From Bacillota bacterium (GTDB lineage: Bacteria > Bacillota > Clostridia > Christensenellales > Pumilibacteraceae), in NCBI GenBank assembly GCA_009777485.1, contig WRLT01000009.1, positions 18,505 through 82,504 on the forward strand: a DNA stretch of 64,000 bases, read 5' to 3'. Position 1 is the first letter of the stretch. Every line of letters begins with the position of its first letter. The notes beneath the pieces are model-generated. The model was not told the origin of the DNA. It searched no databases and saw nothing but the letters and a program-made list of their open reading frames with translations. Position numbers and translations under genes: made by a program. Below, one piece after another: positions 36,454 through 45,997 of the stretch.

Positions 36454-36648
36454 ATGGCGGTACCTAAAAAGAAAACCTCAAAACAGCGCACCAACACGCG
36501 CTTTGCCAACTGGAAGGTAAAAAATCCGCAGGTAGGCGAGTGTCCGCAGTGCCACGAGCCTAAACGCAGTCATCGCATATGTTCGCATTGCGGCTATTAT
36601 GACGGCGTTCAAAAGCTGGATACAGAAAAGAAAAAAGATAAGTCGTAA
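36454..36648 (+). CDS. rpmF: 50S ribosomal protein L32
   Basis: A 64-residue ribosomal protein, MAVPKKKTSKQRTNTR at the start, with a zinc ribbon of two Cys pairs (CPQC and CSHC). Its AAGGAGGT ribosome binding site is nearly perfect. It opens the rpmF-plsX-smc block. Confidence 0.96.
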   Translation: MAVPKKKTSKQRTNTRFANWKVKNPQVGECPQCHEPKRSHRICSHCGYYDGVQKLDTEKKKDKS

Positions 36649-36658
36649 ATTTATCTGT

Positions 36659-36687
36659 AATAGCCTTACTGCGGTAGGGCTATTTTA
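36659..36687 (+). terminator. Weak terminator or attenuator between rpmF and plsX
   Basis: AATAGCC (36659-36665) pairs with GGCTATT (36678-36684), extended by TAC/GTA inside, followed by only four T. It probably reduces rather than stops transcription into plsX. Confidence 0.5.
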
Positions 36688-36716
36688 AAGTGTTAGGGAT
36701 ATAGCGGTATTAAGGT

Positions 36717-37724
36717 ATGAAAATTGTTTTAGACGTTTTCGGGGCGGATAATTCGCCGCATGAAATTGTTAAGGGCGCGGTATTAGCATTAGAAGCTAAG
36801 CCAAATTTTAGCTTGATTTTAACAGGAGATGAAGCGGCAATCCGCGCCGAGCTTGCCAAATACAAATTTGATGCCGCCCGCATAGAAATTGTTCATGCGC
36901 CCGATGTGATTACCAACAACGATATTCCTACCGAAGCTATACAAGCAAAAAAAGAATCCTCTATGGTTAAGGCGTTTAGTATCGCCAAAGAACGCGCCGA
37001 TGTAGTAGGCACCGTTACGGCGGGCAGTACGGGCGCGGCGTTGGCGGGCGCGATTATGAAACTGGGGCGTATTACGGGCGTGCGCCGTCCTGCGCTTGCG
37101 CCGCTATTGCCTACCGAACAAGGCGGCAACGTGTGCTTGATAGATTGCGGCGCAAACGTAGATTGTCAGCCCGAATTTCTCACGCAGTTTGCTTTAATGG
37201 GTACGGCGTACATGCGCACGTTGGGCATTGAAAATCCGCGTGTTGCCCTAGTGTCTAACGGCGTAGAGGACAAAAAGGGTAACGAGTTGGTACAAAAAAC
37301 GTTTCCGCTTTTAAAGGAACTGCCGATTAACTTTGTAGGCAACATGGAGGCACGCGAGGCTTTAAGCGGCAAGTATGATGTTTTGGTGTGCGACGGCTTT
37401 GTAGGCAACGTGTTATTAAAAACCAGCGAGGGTACGGCAAATAGCCTTATGCGCATTATGAAGCGCACGCTTACCTCTACCTTGCGCGGAAAAATCGGCG
37501 GCGCGTTGGTGCGCAAGCCGCTTAAAAAAATGATGCGCAGCTTAGGCGACGAGGAGCGCGGCGGTTCGGCGTTTTTGGGCTGTTCTAAGCTGGTTGTTAA
37601 GGCGCACGGCGGTTCGGAGGCTTTAACCATTCGTGCCGCATTATTGCAAGTCGTCAAAATGGCGGCAGTAGATTTAACGGGTCAAATTAATCAACAAATG
37701 GCGAGATTACGGAATGAAGTTTAA
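36717..37724 (+). CDS. plsX: Phosphate acyltransferase PlsX
   Basis: A 335-residue enzyme making acyl-phosphate from acyl-ACP for phospholipid synthesis. It has DVFGADNSPHEIVKGA (usually DAMGGD), KESSMVKAFSIAKE, AGSTGAALAGA, LIDCGANVDCQPE and VCDGFVGNVLLKT. The start lies 30 nt after the rpmF hairpin with an AAGG site. Its last 11 nt overlap smc, so acpP and rnc, which often lie between them, are absent here. Confidence 0.94.
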   Translation: MKIVLDVFGADNSPHEIVKGAVLALEAKPNFSLILTGDEAAIRAELAKYKFDAARIEIVHAPDVITNNDIPTEAIQAKKESSMVKAFSIAKERADVVGTVTAGSTGAALAGAIMKLGRITGVRRPALAPLLPTEQGGNVCLIDCGANVDCQPEFLTQFALMGTAYMRTLGIENPRVALVSNGVEDKKGNELVQKTFPLLKELPINFVGNMEAREALSGKYDVLVCDGFVGNVLLKTSEGTANSLMRIMKRTLTSTLRGKIGGALVRKPLKKMMRSLGDEERGGSAFLGCSKLVVKAHGGSEALTIRAALLQVVKMAAVDLTGQINQQMARLRNEV

Positions 37725-40700
37725 GCGCATAGAGGTGTCCGGCTTTAAATCGTTTGCGGACAAGCTTACAATTAAATTCGGTTCCGGAATTACAGGAATC
37801 GTAGGACCGAACGGCTGCGGCAAATCTAACGTAGCCGATGCGGTACGTTGGGTATTAGGCGAGCAATCCGCTAAGCTTTTGCGCGGGTCATCTATGCAGG
37901 ACGTTATTTTTAACGGAACCGAGCAGCGCAAGTCGCTGTCGTTTTGCGAGGTTGCGCTGTATTTTAACAACATAGAGGACGAAAACGGTATACGGTTGTT
38001 TCCGTCTTTAGATTTTAACGAGGTAGTTATATCGCGCAAGCTGTACCGTTCGGGAGAATCAGAATATCTTTTAAATAAGCAGGTATGCCGTTTAAAGGAT
38101 ATTACGGGGTTATTGCACGACGGCAACATGGGCAGAGAAGGATATTCGATTATCGGGCAGGGTCGCATTGACGAGCTGCTTTCGGCAAAGCCTGAGGACC
38201 GCCGCGCAATTTTTGAGGAAGCTGCGGGCATTGCTAAATTTAAGGTTAAAAAAGTAGAATCCGAGCGTAAGCTGGGGCGAACCTCTGAAAATCTGGTTCG
38301 CATTACCGATATATTAGACGAAAAGGCTAAGCAGCTAGACCCGCTTACGCGCCAAAGCGAGGCGGCGCGTAAATGGCTTTCTTACCGCGACCGCTTAAAG
38401 CACCACGAAATTAACCTATACATTCATCAATACGATACCGCAAACGAGGCAAAGGCGTTTATCAGCCAGCGGCTTAGCGGCGTAATAGAAGAGTTAGAGC
38501 TTAAAAACCGCGAAAGTGAAAAGACTGCCGCCGAATATAACGAGGCAATGTCGGGCTTACATAACGCCGATCGTTCGATTGAGGTGCTGCGCGAGGAATT
38601 ATTAGAGCTTACGGTAGGTATCGAAAAGCAAGCGGGCGAGGTTAAGCTGTTAAACGAGCGGCTGGGTTATTTAAACGCGCAAAGCGAAAGGCTGTCGGAC
38701 GAAAATAAAAAGGCGCAAAGCGAGCACGCCGCGCTGTTATCCTTTATAGAGGAAGGGAAAGCGGCAGCAGAAGCGCGTTTAGAAGAATTAACGCAAAAGC
38801 GTACAGAGGCCGAACAGCTAAGCGCGCAATATATCGCGGTAGTGGAAGAGTTGGTGCGCGGCGAGGGAGAATCGGATAAGCGGCACAGAGAAATTTTCGA
38901 GGCGATGGATAAGCTGGCGGAAATTAAATCTAATACAGGCAGACTTTTGGCTGAAAAAGAGGGCTTAATTTCTTCGATTGACGATTTAAAAAAGCGTATA
39001 GAGTTTTATAACGCTAAGCTTGATACCGATAATGCAGAAGCTGCACGTTTAAAATCGGATATCGATGCGCGCGATGCGCAAAAAAAAGAATTATCTTTAC
39101 AGCGCGAGGCTTTGCGTACAGAGCAGACCGAAGCCGCAGACGCGGTGCATGAATGCGCAAAAAAATTAGATAAGCTTGCCGCCGAATTCCACACGCATAA
39201 AACGCGCCGTAAAATGTTTGCCGAAATGCAAGAGGCAAACGAAAGCTTTGCTTTTTCTGTAAAAAAACTGCTTTCGGACGCAAAAGAAAATAAAACGTTA
39301 GCGGCAAAGTTCGAGGGCGTTGTAGCCGCGTTGATTAAGGTGCAAACAGGCTACGAAACCGCCGTAGAAACCGCGTTGGGAAATGCGGTTCAACACATGA
39401 TTACTAAAAACGAAGAGGACGCGAAATTTTTAATTTCGTATCTAAAAGACAAGCGTTACGGGCGTGTTACTTTTTTGCCGATAACCTCTGTAAAGCCTAG
39501 ACATATCGATGCACAGTATGCGCCTCTATTAAAAGAGGACGGTTGCTTAGGCCCTGCGCTAGATTTTATTTCGTTTGATGCGCGTTATGCGTCCGTCATG
39601 CGCGGGCTTTTAGGCGGTACGGTTTTTACCCGCGATATGGATGCAGCCGTTAAAATAGCAAAAAAATCGGGCTACGGCTTTAAAATTGTAACGCTGGACG
39701 GCGACGTAATTCAGTCGTCGGGTTCTATCACGGGCGGCAGTAAAAAATCAGAGCTTACCAACGTTTTTGGCTACGAGCGCGAAATTGAAGCACTGGACAA
39801 GCATATTGCACTGCTTGAAAATCAAACAGCCGCCGCTACCTCTTTGCGTGAGGAAAAAGCTGCAATAGGCGCACAGCATACCAAAAAGCTTGCCGATTTA
39901 AGCGAACTAATCCACGCGATTGATATCGACACGGCGGCTAAGCGCACGGCGTTTGACGCGCTGGATAATGCAGTTTGCGCGGCTAAGGATTCGGCGGCTA
40001 GTCTTGAATTAGAGCTTGCAAACGCCCAAAAGCGTATTGAAATAATTGATAAAGATTTAAATTCGGTTACCGAGCTTGAAAATATCGTATCCTCCGAGCG
40101 GTTAGAGGCTAGCGAAACCAACATCGAATTAAAGCAAAAGTTTGAAGCACTGCGCAGTGAGCGCGACGGCTTGCACGAGCGTATGCTAAACGCTAAAATG
40201 ACGGTTTCTACCTTAGAAAACGATGTTAAAAATTATGAGGCGGATACGCGCCGTTTACAGGATAACGCGCTTACGTTAGCGGAGCGCATCGAATACAATC
40301 ATAGTCAGCTAATTGAAAATAAGGATATTATTCAGCGTATCGAGCGCGAATTAAACGTGTTTTCTACCGATGCTAAGGAAAGCGATTCTGACCGCGTAAA
40401 AGAAATTCGGCACACGCTTGCGGATTTAGACGCGTTTAAGCAAAAAATTCAAGCCAAGCTTAGCGAAATGGAAGAACGCCGCGGCGCGGTTTTAGAAGAA
40501 ATTCAAAAAATACATGAGCGTAAAACCAAAGAAGAAATGCTATTGTTAAAGGTGGATTCGGATATCGAATATATGCAGAATCGTGTCGCCGAAGAATACG
40601 AGCTTTCATACGAGGCGTGTTTAAAGTTTAAAGAGGACGGCTACGACACCAACGAGGGCAGCCGCGAGGCGGGCGTTTTAAAGCGGCAGATGCAAGCCTT

Positions 40701-41319
40701 AGGCCATGTTAATTTAGAGGCAATCGAGCAGTGTAAGCAGGTGTATGAAAGCTACCACGAGCTAGACGTGCAAAAGCAAGACCTGCTAAATGCAAAAGCC
40801 GACCTAGAAAAAATTATTGCGGACTTATCAAAGGAAATGCTGTCGCGCTTTACGCAGCATTTTGAAACCATTCGCAAAAACTTTATTAAAACTTTCCGTG
40901 AATTATTTGACGGCGGCACAGCGGATTTATTATTGCTAGAAAACGAAAATCCGCTTGAAGCAGGCATTGAAATTGTTGCCCAACCGCCCGAAAAAAAGCT
41001 GCAAACCATATCATTGCTAAGCGGCGGAGAGCGCGCGCTGACGGCAATCGCCATTTTATTTTCTATTTTAAAATTGCGCCCTATGCCGTTTTGTGTGTTA
41101 GACGAGATAGAGGCCGCCTTAGACGATGCCAACGCAACCAGATTTGCTAAGTATTTGCGGCGCTTTGCCGTAGGCACGCAGTTTATTGTAATAACGCACC
41201 GCAAGCCTACTATGGAGCTTGCCGATTCGTTGTACGGCGTAACAATGGAAGAAAAGGGCGTAAGTAAAATTGTTTCGGTTAAGCTGAGTGAGGCGGTTGC
41301 CGCCGCCGAAACAGCCTAG
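37714..41319 (+). CDS. smc: Chromosome segregation protein SMC
   Basis: A 1201-residue SMC ATPase of the condensin complex. Walker A GPNGCGKSN at residues 31-39, two long coiled coils (about 170-500 and 680-1030), a hinge around 520-660 (GVVAALIKVQTGYETAVETALGNAVQ and GSITGGSKKSE), then signature LLSGGERALTAIAI and Walker B FCVLDEIEAALDDAN. Full length for the family. It overlaps plsX by 11 nt and is followed by ftsY, the standard order. Confidence 0.97.
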   Translation: MKFKRIEVSGFKSFADKLTIKFGSGITGIVGPNGCGKSNVADAVRWVLGEQSAKLLRGSSMQDVIFNGTEQRKSLSFCEVALYFNNIEDENGIRLFPSLDFNEVVISRKLYRSGESEYLLNKQVCRLKDITGLLHDGNMGREGYSIIGQGRIDELLSAKPEDRRAIFEEAAGIAKFKVKKVESERKLGRTSENLVRITDILDEKAKQLDPLTRQSEAARKWLSYRDRLKHHEINLYIHQYDTANEAKAFISQRLSGVIEELELKNRESEKTAAEYNEAMSGLHNADRSIEVLREELLELTVGIEKQAGEVKLLNERLGYLNAQSERLSDENKKAQSEHAALLSFIEEGKAAAEARLEELTQKRTEAEQLSAQYIAVVEELVRGEGESDKRHREIFEAMDKLAEIKSNTGRLLAEKEGLISSIDDLKKRIEFYNAKLDTDNAEAARLKSDIDARDAQKKELSLQREALRTEQTEAADAVHECAKKLDKLAAEFHTHKTRRKMFAEMQEANESFAFSVKKLLSDAKENKTLAAKFEGVVAALIKVQTGYETAVETALGNAVQHMITKNEEDAKFLISYLKDKRYGRVTFLPITSVKPRHIDAQYAPLLKEDGCLGPALDFISFDARYASVMRGLLGGTVFTRDMDAAVKIAKKSGYGFKIVTLDGDVIQSSGSITGGSKKSELTNVFGYEREIEALDKHIALLENQTAAATSLREEKAAIGAQHTKKLADLSELIHAIDIDTAAKRTAFDALDNAVCAAKDSAASLELELANAQKRIEIIDKDLNSVTELENIVSSERLEASETNIELKQKFEALRSERDGLHERMLNAKMTVSTLENDVKNYEADTRRLQDNALTLAERIEYNHSQLIENKDIIQRIERELNVFSTDAKESDSDRVKEIRHTLADLDAFKQKIQAKLSEMEERRGAVLEEIQKIHERKTKEEMLLLKVDSDIEYMQNRVAEEYELSYEACLKFKEDGYDTNEGSREAGVLKRQMQALGHVNLEAIEQCKQVYESYHELDVQKQDLLNAKADLEKIIADLSKEMLSRFTQHFETIRKNFIKTFRELFDGGTADLLLLENENPLEAGIEIVAQPPEKKLQTISLLSGGERALTAIAILFSILKLRPMPFCVLDEIEAALDDANATRFAKYLRRFAVGTQFIVITHRKPTMELADSLYGVTMEEKGVSKIVSVKLSEAVAAAETA

Positions 41320-41411
41320 CTGTCTAAAAAAGACGCAACAGCCGCACTACGCTTAGTCCGTTAGGCAACACGGCGTAATTTTATTTCAATAACGCAAAAG
41401 GAGAAAAATTT

Positions 41412-42311
41412 ATGGGATTATGGGCAAAAATTAAGGCGGCTTTAAAAAAGACGAAAGACGCTATTGCATATAAGTTAAATAAGCTGTTTACGGGCGGCGT
41501 ATTAAACGATGATTTTTATGACGAGTTAGAAATGATTTTGCTTTCCGCCGACATCGGCGCGGAAACTACCGAGCGGTTGTTAAAGGATTTAAAAAAAGCG
41601 GTAGACAAAAAATATATCCGCAAAACCGAGCCTGTAAAAGACGAATTAAAGCTGCTGATGCAGCAAATACTAGACGAAAACGAAATCCCGCAATATTCTT
41701 ACCCCATGATCATATTATTAGCGGGTGTAAACGGTGTAGGTAAAACTACGGCGATAGGCAAGCTTGCGCACAAATTCCGCAAGCAAAAAAAGTCTGTAAC
41801 CATTGCCGCCGCCGATACGTTCCGCGCCGCCGCCGCCGACCAGCTTACGGTTTGGGCCGACAGGGCGGGCGTGCGGATTGTTAAACACGCCGAAGGCGCA
41901 GACCCTGGCGCCGTTGTATACGACGCGGTGCAAAGTTTTAAAAGCAAGTCCACCGACATATTGCTGATTGATACGGCGGGCAGATTGCACAATAAAAAGA
42001 ATTTAATGGAAGAGCTTAAAAAAATTACGCGCATTATAGAGCGCGAGGCGGTAGGAATTCCGCTTTTCAATTTTATTGTGCTAGATGCCACTACGGGACA
42101 AAACGCCATTCCGCAGGTTGAGGTGTTTAACGAGGCTGTCGAAATAGACGGCATTATTCTTACTAAGCTAGACGGTACCGCAAAGGGCGGCGTAGTTTTA
42201 GGAATCGCCAACGAATTGCAAGTTCCCGTTGTGTATGTAGGCGTAGGCGAGGGAATAGAAGATTTAGAAGAATTCGATTCCGATGCGTTTGTAGAAGGAA
42301 TTATGGAATAA
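41412..42311 (+). CDS. ftsY: Signal recognition particle receptor FtsY
   Basis: A 299-residue SRP receptor GTPase. It has the N domain, then G1 GVNGVGKTTAIGKLA, AAADTFRAAAADQL, DTAGRLHNK, and TKLDGTAKGG. The acidic A domain found in Enterobacteria is missing, as is usual in Firmicutes. It pairs with Ffh (42648) to deliver ribosomes to the translocon. Start at ATG 41412 after AAAGGAG. Confidence 0.97.
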   Translation: MGLWAKIKAALKKTKDAIAYKLNKLFTGGVLNDDFYDELEMILLSADIGAETTERLLKDLKKAVDKKYIRKTEPVKDELKLLMQQILDENEIPQYSYPMIILLAGVNGVGKTTAIGKLAHKFRKQKKSVTIAAADTFRAAAADQLTVWADRAGVRIVKHAEGADPGAVVYDAVQSFKSKSTDILLIDTAGRLHNKKNLMEELKKITRIIEREAVGIPLFNFIVLDATTGQNAIPQVEVFNEAVEIDGIILTKLDGTAKGGVVLGIANELQVPVVYVGVGEGIEDLEEFDSDAFVEGIME

Positions 42312-42324
42312 CTTAAAAAAACGC

Positions 42325-42381
42325 TTGACAAAGCTTTGCGGTTTCGTTTATAATAGCCGTGTAAAGTAGTAATGCTTTACA
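42325..42381 (+). promoter_or_regulatory. Promoter and 5' hairpin for ylxM-ffh
   Basis: TTGACA at 42325-42330, 18-bp spacer, TATAAT at 42349-42354. The transcript would begin near 42360 with a perfect 7-bp stem, TGTAAAG (42360-42366) and CTTTACA (42375-42381), a typical 5' stabilising hairpin. This gives ylxM-ffh and the following genes their own start. Confidence 0.75.
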
Positions 42382-42396
42382 TAGACGGGGCATTAT

Positions 42397-42669
42397 ATGA
42401 AAGATTTAAAGTTTTCCGCGCTGCTAGATTTGTACGGAAAAATGCTTACGGATAAGCAGCAAGCCATGATGCGGCAATACTATCATTTAGATTGTTCGTT
42501 AGGCGAGGTTGCCGAAAGCGAGGGCATATCGCGTCAAGCGGTTCACGCATCGCTGCGCGGCGCACAAAACACCTTACTGCAAGCAGAGCAGCAGCTAGGA
42601 TTTTACGAAAAGGTGCAAAACGCCGAAAAAGAGTTAGGAGTTGACCTATGGGATTATTTAGTTCGTTAG
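42397..42669 (+). CDS. ylxM: YlxM-like SRP-associated helix-turn-helix protein
   Basis: A 90-residue protein: LLDLYGKMLTDKQQAMMRQYYHLDCSLGEVAESEGISRQAVHASLRGAQ, a sigma-70 region 4-like helix-turn-helix. It is encoded beside ffh throughout Firmicutes and is thought to assist the signal recognition particle. It overlaps the start of ffh by 22 nt. Confidence 0.9.
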   Translation: MKDLKFSALLDLYGKMLTDKQQAMMRQYYHLDCSLGEVAESEGISRQAVHASLRGAQNTLLQAEQQLGFYEKVQNAEKELGVDLWDYLVR

Positions 42670-44006
42670 GCGAAAAGCTAAAACATATTTTCAGCAAAAT
42701 GGGCAATCGCGGCAAGCTTACCGAGCTTGAAATAAAAAACGCGATGCGCGAAATCCGCGTTGCGCTGTTAGAGGCGGACGTTAATTTTACGGTTGTAAAG
42801 GATTTTATTGCAAAGGTAAGCGAAAAGGCGGTAGGGCAAGAAATTTTGCAAAGCCTTACACCCAGTCAACAGGTAATCAAAATTGTTAATGATGAGCTTA
42901 CCGCATTAATGGGCGGCGCGGCGGCTAAGTTAGAGGTTTCTTCAAAGCCGCCTACGGTAATTATGATGTGCGGGCTGCAAGGCGCAGGTAAAACTACCAT
43001 GTGCGGAAAGCTGTCGCGCTATCTGATTAAGCAAGGCAAAAAGCCTATGATGGCAGCTTGCGATATTTACCGTCCCGCTGCTATAAATCAGTTAAAGGTT
43101 GTAGGGCGTGCCGTTAACACGGAGGTTTTTGAAAAAGGTACGCAAAATCCTGTGAAAACGGCAAAAGAGGCAATCGAATACGCCAAAAGCCGCAATTACG
43201 ATACCGTTATCATAGACACCGCAGGCAGACTGCACATCAACGATGAGTTGATGAAAGAGCTTGAAAACATTAAAAAAGAGGTTCAGCCCACCGAAATTTT
43301 ATTAACGGTAGACGCTATGACGGGGCAAGACGCGGTTGCGGTTGCCACCGAATTTGATAAAAGGCTAAATGTTACGGGCGTTGTATTAACTAAGCTAGAC
43401 GGCGATACACGCGGCGGCGCGGCGTTATCCATTCGTGCCGTTACGGGAAAGCCTATAAAATTTTGCGGAATAGGCGAAAAACCCGACGAGTTTGAACAAT
43501 TCCACCCCGACCGAATGGCGTCGCGGATTTTAGGAATGGGCGATGTTTTAACGCTGATTGAGCGTGCGCAGTCGGCTGTTTCCGAAGAAGAAATGGAAAA
43601 AATGGAAAAGCGTCTTAGAGAGGCAAAATTCACCTTAGACGACTTTTTAGTGCAGTTTGAAAGCTTAGGCAAAATGGGCGATTTAACCGAATTGATGGGC
43701 ATGATACCCGGTATGCAGGGCAACAAAAACATGAAAAATGTAGAGGTGGACGAGGCGCGCATAGCACGGTTTAAGGCAATTATTAAATCCATGACGGCAA
43801 AAGAGCGCGAACACCCAGACATTATAAAAGCTTCGCGCCGCAAGCGTATCGCGGCGGGCAGCGGCACGACCATTCAAGAGGTTAATCAGCTGTTAAAGCA
43901 ATACGAGCAAACCAAAGGCATGGTAAAATCTATGAAAGGCGGCAAGGGCGGCATGAAAATGCCTGTTATGAACACTAAACAAAAAACCAAATACCGTTAC
44001 CGTTAA
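42648..44006 (+). CDS. ffh: Signal recognition particle protein Ffh
   Basis: A 452-residue SRP GTPase. NG domain: GLQGAGKTTMCGKL, ACDIYRPAAINQLKVVG, DTAGRLHINDELM, TKLDGDTRGGAAL. The Met-rich M domain binds SRP RNA (LMGMIPGMQGNKNM, RRKRIAAGSGTTIQEVNQLLKQYEQ). Family length. The start overlaps ylxM and suggests coupled translation. Confidence 0.97.
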   Translation: MGLFSSLGEKLKHIFSKMGNRGKLTELEIKNAMREIRVALLEADVNFTVVKDFIAKVSEKAVGQEILQSLTPSQQVIKIVNDELTALMGGAAAKLEVSSKPPTVIMMCGLQGAGKTTMCGKLSRYLIKQGKKPMMAACDIYRPAAINQLKVVGRAVNTEVFEKGTQNPVKTAKEAIEYAKSRNYDTVIIDTAGRLHINDELMKELENIKKEVQPTEILLTVDAMTGQDAVAVATEFDKRLNVTGVVLTKLDGDTRGGAALSIRAVTGKPIKFCGIGEKPDEFEQFHPDRMASRILGMGDVLTLIERAQSAVSEEEMEKMEKRLREAKFTLDDFLVQFESLGKMGDLTELMGMIPGMQGNKNMKNVEVDEARIARFKAIIKSMTAKEREHPDIIKASRRKRIAAGSGTTIQEVNQLLKQYEQTKGMVKSMKGGKGGMKMPVMNTKQKTKYRYR

Positions 44007-44049
44007 TTATCTAAAATAAATTTTTCACAAGGAGAAAAAGAAAAAAATT

Positions 44050-44346
44050 ATGGTCAAAATCAGATTAACCCGACTCGGAGACAAGAAATCGCCGTTTTAT
44101 CGCGTAGTAGTATCGGATTCCCGCACCGCGCGCGACGGCAAAGCAATCGACTTTTTAGGTACGTATGACCCGCTTAAAGACCCCGCAGAAATCAAAATAG
44201 ACGCGGAAAAAGCAAATAAGTGGCTGTCAACAGGCGCACAACCTACCGATACCGCCAAAGCGATTTTAATTAAGGCAGGCGTTTTACCGGAGGGTAAGCG
44301 CGCCCCCGCAAAAACCAAAGCCGTTAAAAAATCTAAGTCCGAATAA
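44050..44346 (+). CDS. rpsP: 30S ribosomal protein S16
   Basis: A 98-residue protein with the family start [41 protein letters not shown] and a Lys/Ala-rich tail. It follows ffh by 43 nt with an AAGGAG site, in the usual ffh-rpsP-khpA-rimM-trmD order. Confidence 0.96.
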   Translation: MVKIRLTRLGDKKSPFYRVVVSDSRTARDGKAIDFLGTYDPLKDPAEIKIDAEKANKWLSTGAQPTDTAKAILIKAGVLPEGKRAPAKTKAVKKSKSE

Positions 44347-44403
44347 CTTTCGGGCAACTGTTGCAGTCGTGTAAAATAAAACATAAAAGGAAGAATTACT
44401 TAT

Positions 44404-44661
44404 ATGGTAGAACTGGTTAAATTTATCGTTACCGAGTTGGTAGAGGATAAAAATTCGGTAGTTATTACAGAGGCCGAAAATAACACAATCAAAATTTCGG
44501 TAGCGCAAACGGATATGGGCAAAATTATCGGCAAGCAAGGCCGCGTGGCAAAAGCTATCCGCACGGTGGTAAAAGCGGCGGGTCAAAAAAGCGGCGTGCG
44601 GTGGTTTGTAGATATTTTAGAAGCAGATGCGCCTGCTGTTGATGCGGCTGCTGACGCATAA
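44404..44661 (+). CDS. khpA: KH-domain RNA-binding protein KhpA
   Basis: An 85-residue single KH domain protein with the GxxG loop in MGKIIGKQGRVAKAIRTVVKAA. KhpA pairs with KhpB/EloR in RNA regulation in Firmicutes. A short Ala/Asp-rich tail follows the domain. It lies between rpsP and rimM as is normal. Confidence 0.92.
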   Translation: MVELVKFIVTELVEDKNSVVITEAENNTIKISVAQTDMGKIIGKQGRVAKAIRTVVKAAGQKSGVRWFVDILEADAPAVDAAADA

Positions 44662-44666
44662 GGCTT

Positions 44667-45176
44667 ATGGAATACATTGCCGTAGGCGAGGTTTTAAAAC
44701 CGCAAGGAATTAAAGGGGCGGTTAAGGTGCGTCCTTTAACCGATAACCCGCAACAATTACAGGATATTGCCGTTGTGTATATAGATAATGTTCTGCACGC
44801 TATGCGCGAGGTTTCGTGTGCAGGAGGCTTTGCGTTTGTGCATTTTGAGGGAGTTTCTAACCGAGACCAAGCGGAGGCCTTTCGCGGCAAACTGCTGCTG
44901 GTTGAGCGCGGCAGTATCGCACCGCCTGAGGAGGGCGCGTATTTGATTGCCGATTTAATCGGTTGTCGATTAACGGACGAAAAAGGCAAAACGCTAGGCA
45001 AAATTACGCAAATTGACGCATTCGGCGCGGCAGACGTTATAACCTGTACCGCGCCTAACGGCAAAGAATTCCGCTTTCCGTTTTTACTTCAAATTGTAGA
45101 TAAAATCGATGTTGCGCAAAAGCGGTTTTCGGTAATTAGAAAGCTGTGGCAGGAGGTATCGGTTTTTGACGATTAA
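44667..45176 (+). CDS. rimM: Ribosome maturation factor RimM
   Basis: A 169-residue 30S maturation factor: N-terminal YIAVGEVLKPQGIKGAVKVRPLTD, then the PRC-barrel part with DLIGCRLTDEKGKTLGKI and AFGAADVITC. It begins 5 nt after khpA, and its last 11 nt overlap trmD. Confidence 0.93.
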   Translation: MEYIAVGEVLKPQGIKGAVKVRPLTDNPQQLQDIAVVYIDNVLHAMREVSCAGGFAFVHFEGVSNRDQAEAFRGKLLLVERGSIAPPEEGAYLIADLIGCRLTDEKGKTLGKITQIDAFGAADVITCTAPNGKEFRFPFLLQIVDKIDVAQKRFSVIRKLWQEVSVFDD

Positions 45177-45840
45177 AATATTAACGCTGTTTCCGCAGAT
45201 GTTTGCGCCGTTGTTTGAAAGCATTACGGGGCGGGCAATTGATTCGGGCGCGCTGAATATCGAAATTACGGATATCCGAAAATATTCCGCCGATACAAAA
45301 CACTTTAAATGCGACGACGCGCCCTTCGGCGGCGGGGCGGGCATGATACTTTCGCCGCAGCCGTTGTACGATGCAATTAACGCCGCCGACCCAAACCATG
45401 CGTGTCATAGGGTGTATCTTTCACCGCACGGACGCATTTTTAATGCGGGCATCGCGCGGGAATTTGCCGCCTTATCTAAGCCGCTGCTGTTGCTTTGCGG
45501 GCGCTACGAGGGCATAGACCGCCGCATTATTGATTTATGTATAGACGAAGAACTATCCATAGGTGATTACATTTTAACGGGCGGAGAGCTTGCGGCTATG
45601 GCGGTTGCGGATGCGGTTTCGCGCTTTGTTCCGGGCGTTTTAGGTAATGCGCAATCGGCGGCGGACGAAAGCTTTTCTAACGGGCTGTTAGAATATCCGC
45701 AATATACGCGCCCCGCCGAATTTATGGGGCTTTCAGTACCGCAAGTTTTACTTTCGGGGCATCACGGCAACGTAGAAAAATGGCGCAAAGAGCAAGCCGA
45801 AAAAATCACGCGCCAAAAAAGACCTGATTTATTAAAGTAA
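45166..45840 (+). CDS. trmD: tRNA (guanine37-N1)-methyltransferase
   Basis: A 224-residue SPOUT methyltransferase that makes m1G37. It has KILTLFPQMFAPLFESITGRAI, DDAPFGGGAGMILSPQPLYDA, LCGRYEGIDRRIID, SIGDYILTGGELAAMAVADAVSRFVPGVLG, and the C-terminal YTRPAEF. It starts with TTG 45166, supported by AGGAGG about 8 nt upstream and by family alignment. Normally rplS follows; here the conserved block ends. Confidence 0.95.
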   Translation: MTIKILTLFPQMFAPLFESITGRAIDSGALNIEITDIRKYSADTKHFKCDDAPFGGGAGMILSPQPLYDAINAADPNHACHRVYLSPHGRIFNAGIAREFAALSKPLLLLCGRYEGIDRRIIDLCIDEELSIGDYILTGGELAAMAVADAVSRFVPGVLGNAQSAADESFSNGLLEYPQYTRPAEFMGLSVPQVLLSGHHGNVEKWRKEQAEKITRQKRPDLLK

Positions 45841-45997
45841 TTTTTCAAAGAGAATATCTATAAAATGACACAATGAAAACTAACAAAAATAATAAATAAG
45901 TCCATTAAAGAAACTTTAAGACATTTTGCAAAAAGAGTCCCGAAAATTGTGTACAATACTTTTTATGGGGCATACGGTATTGAAGTGAGGTAAATAA

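Noticed and set aside
37166..38303. Long minus-strand open frames (163 and 198 codons) opposite plsX and smc
   Set aside because: Shadows of strongly recognisable genes; no ribosome binding sites and low-complexity Ser/Pro/Leu-rich products.
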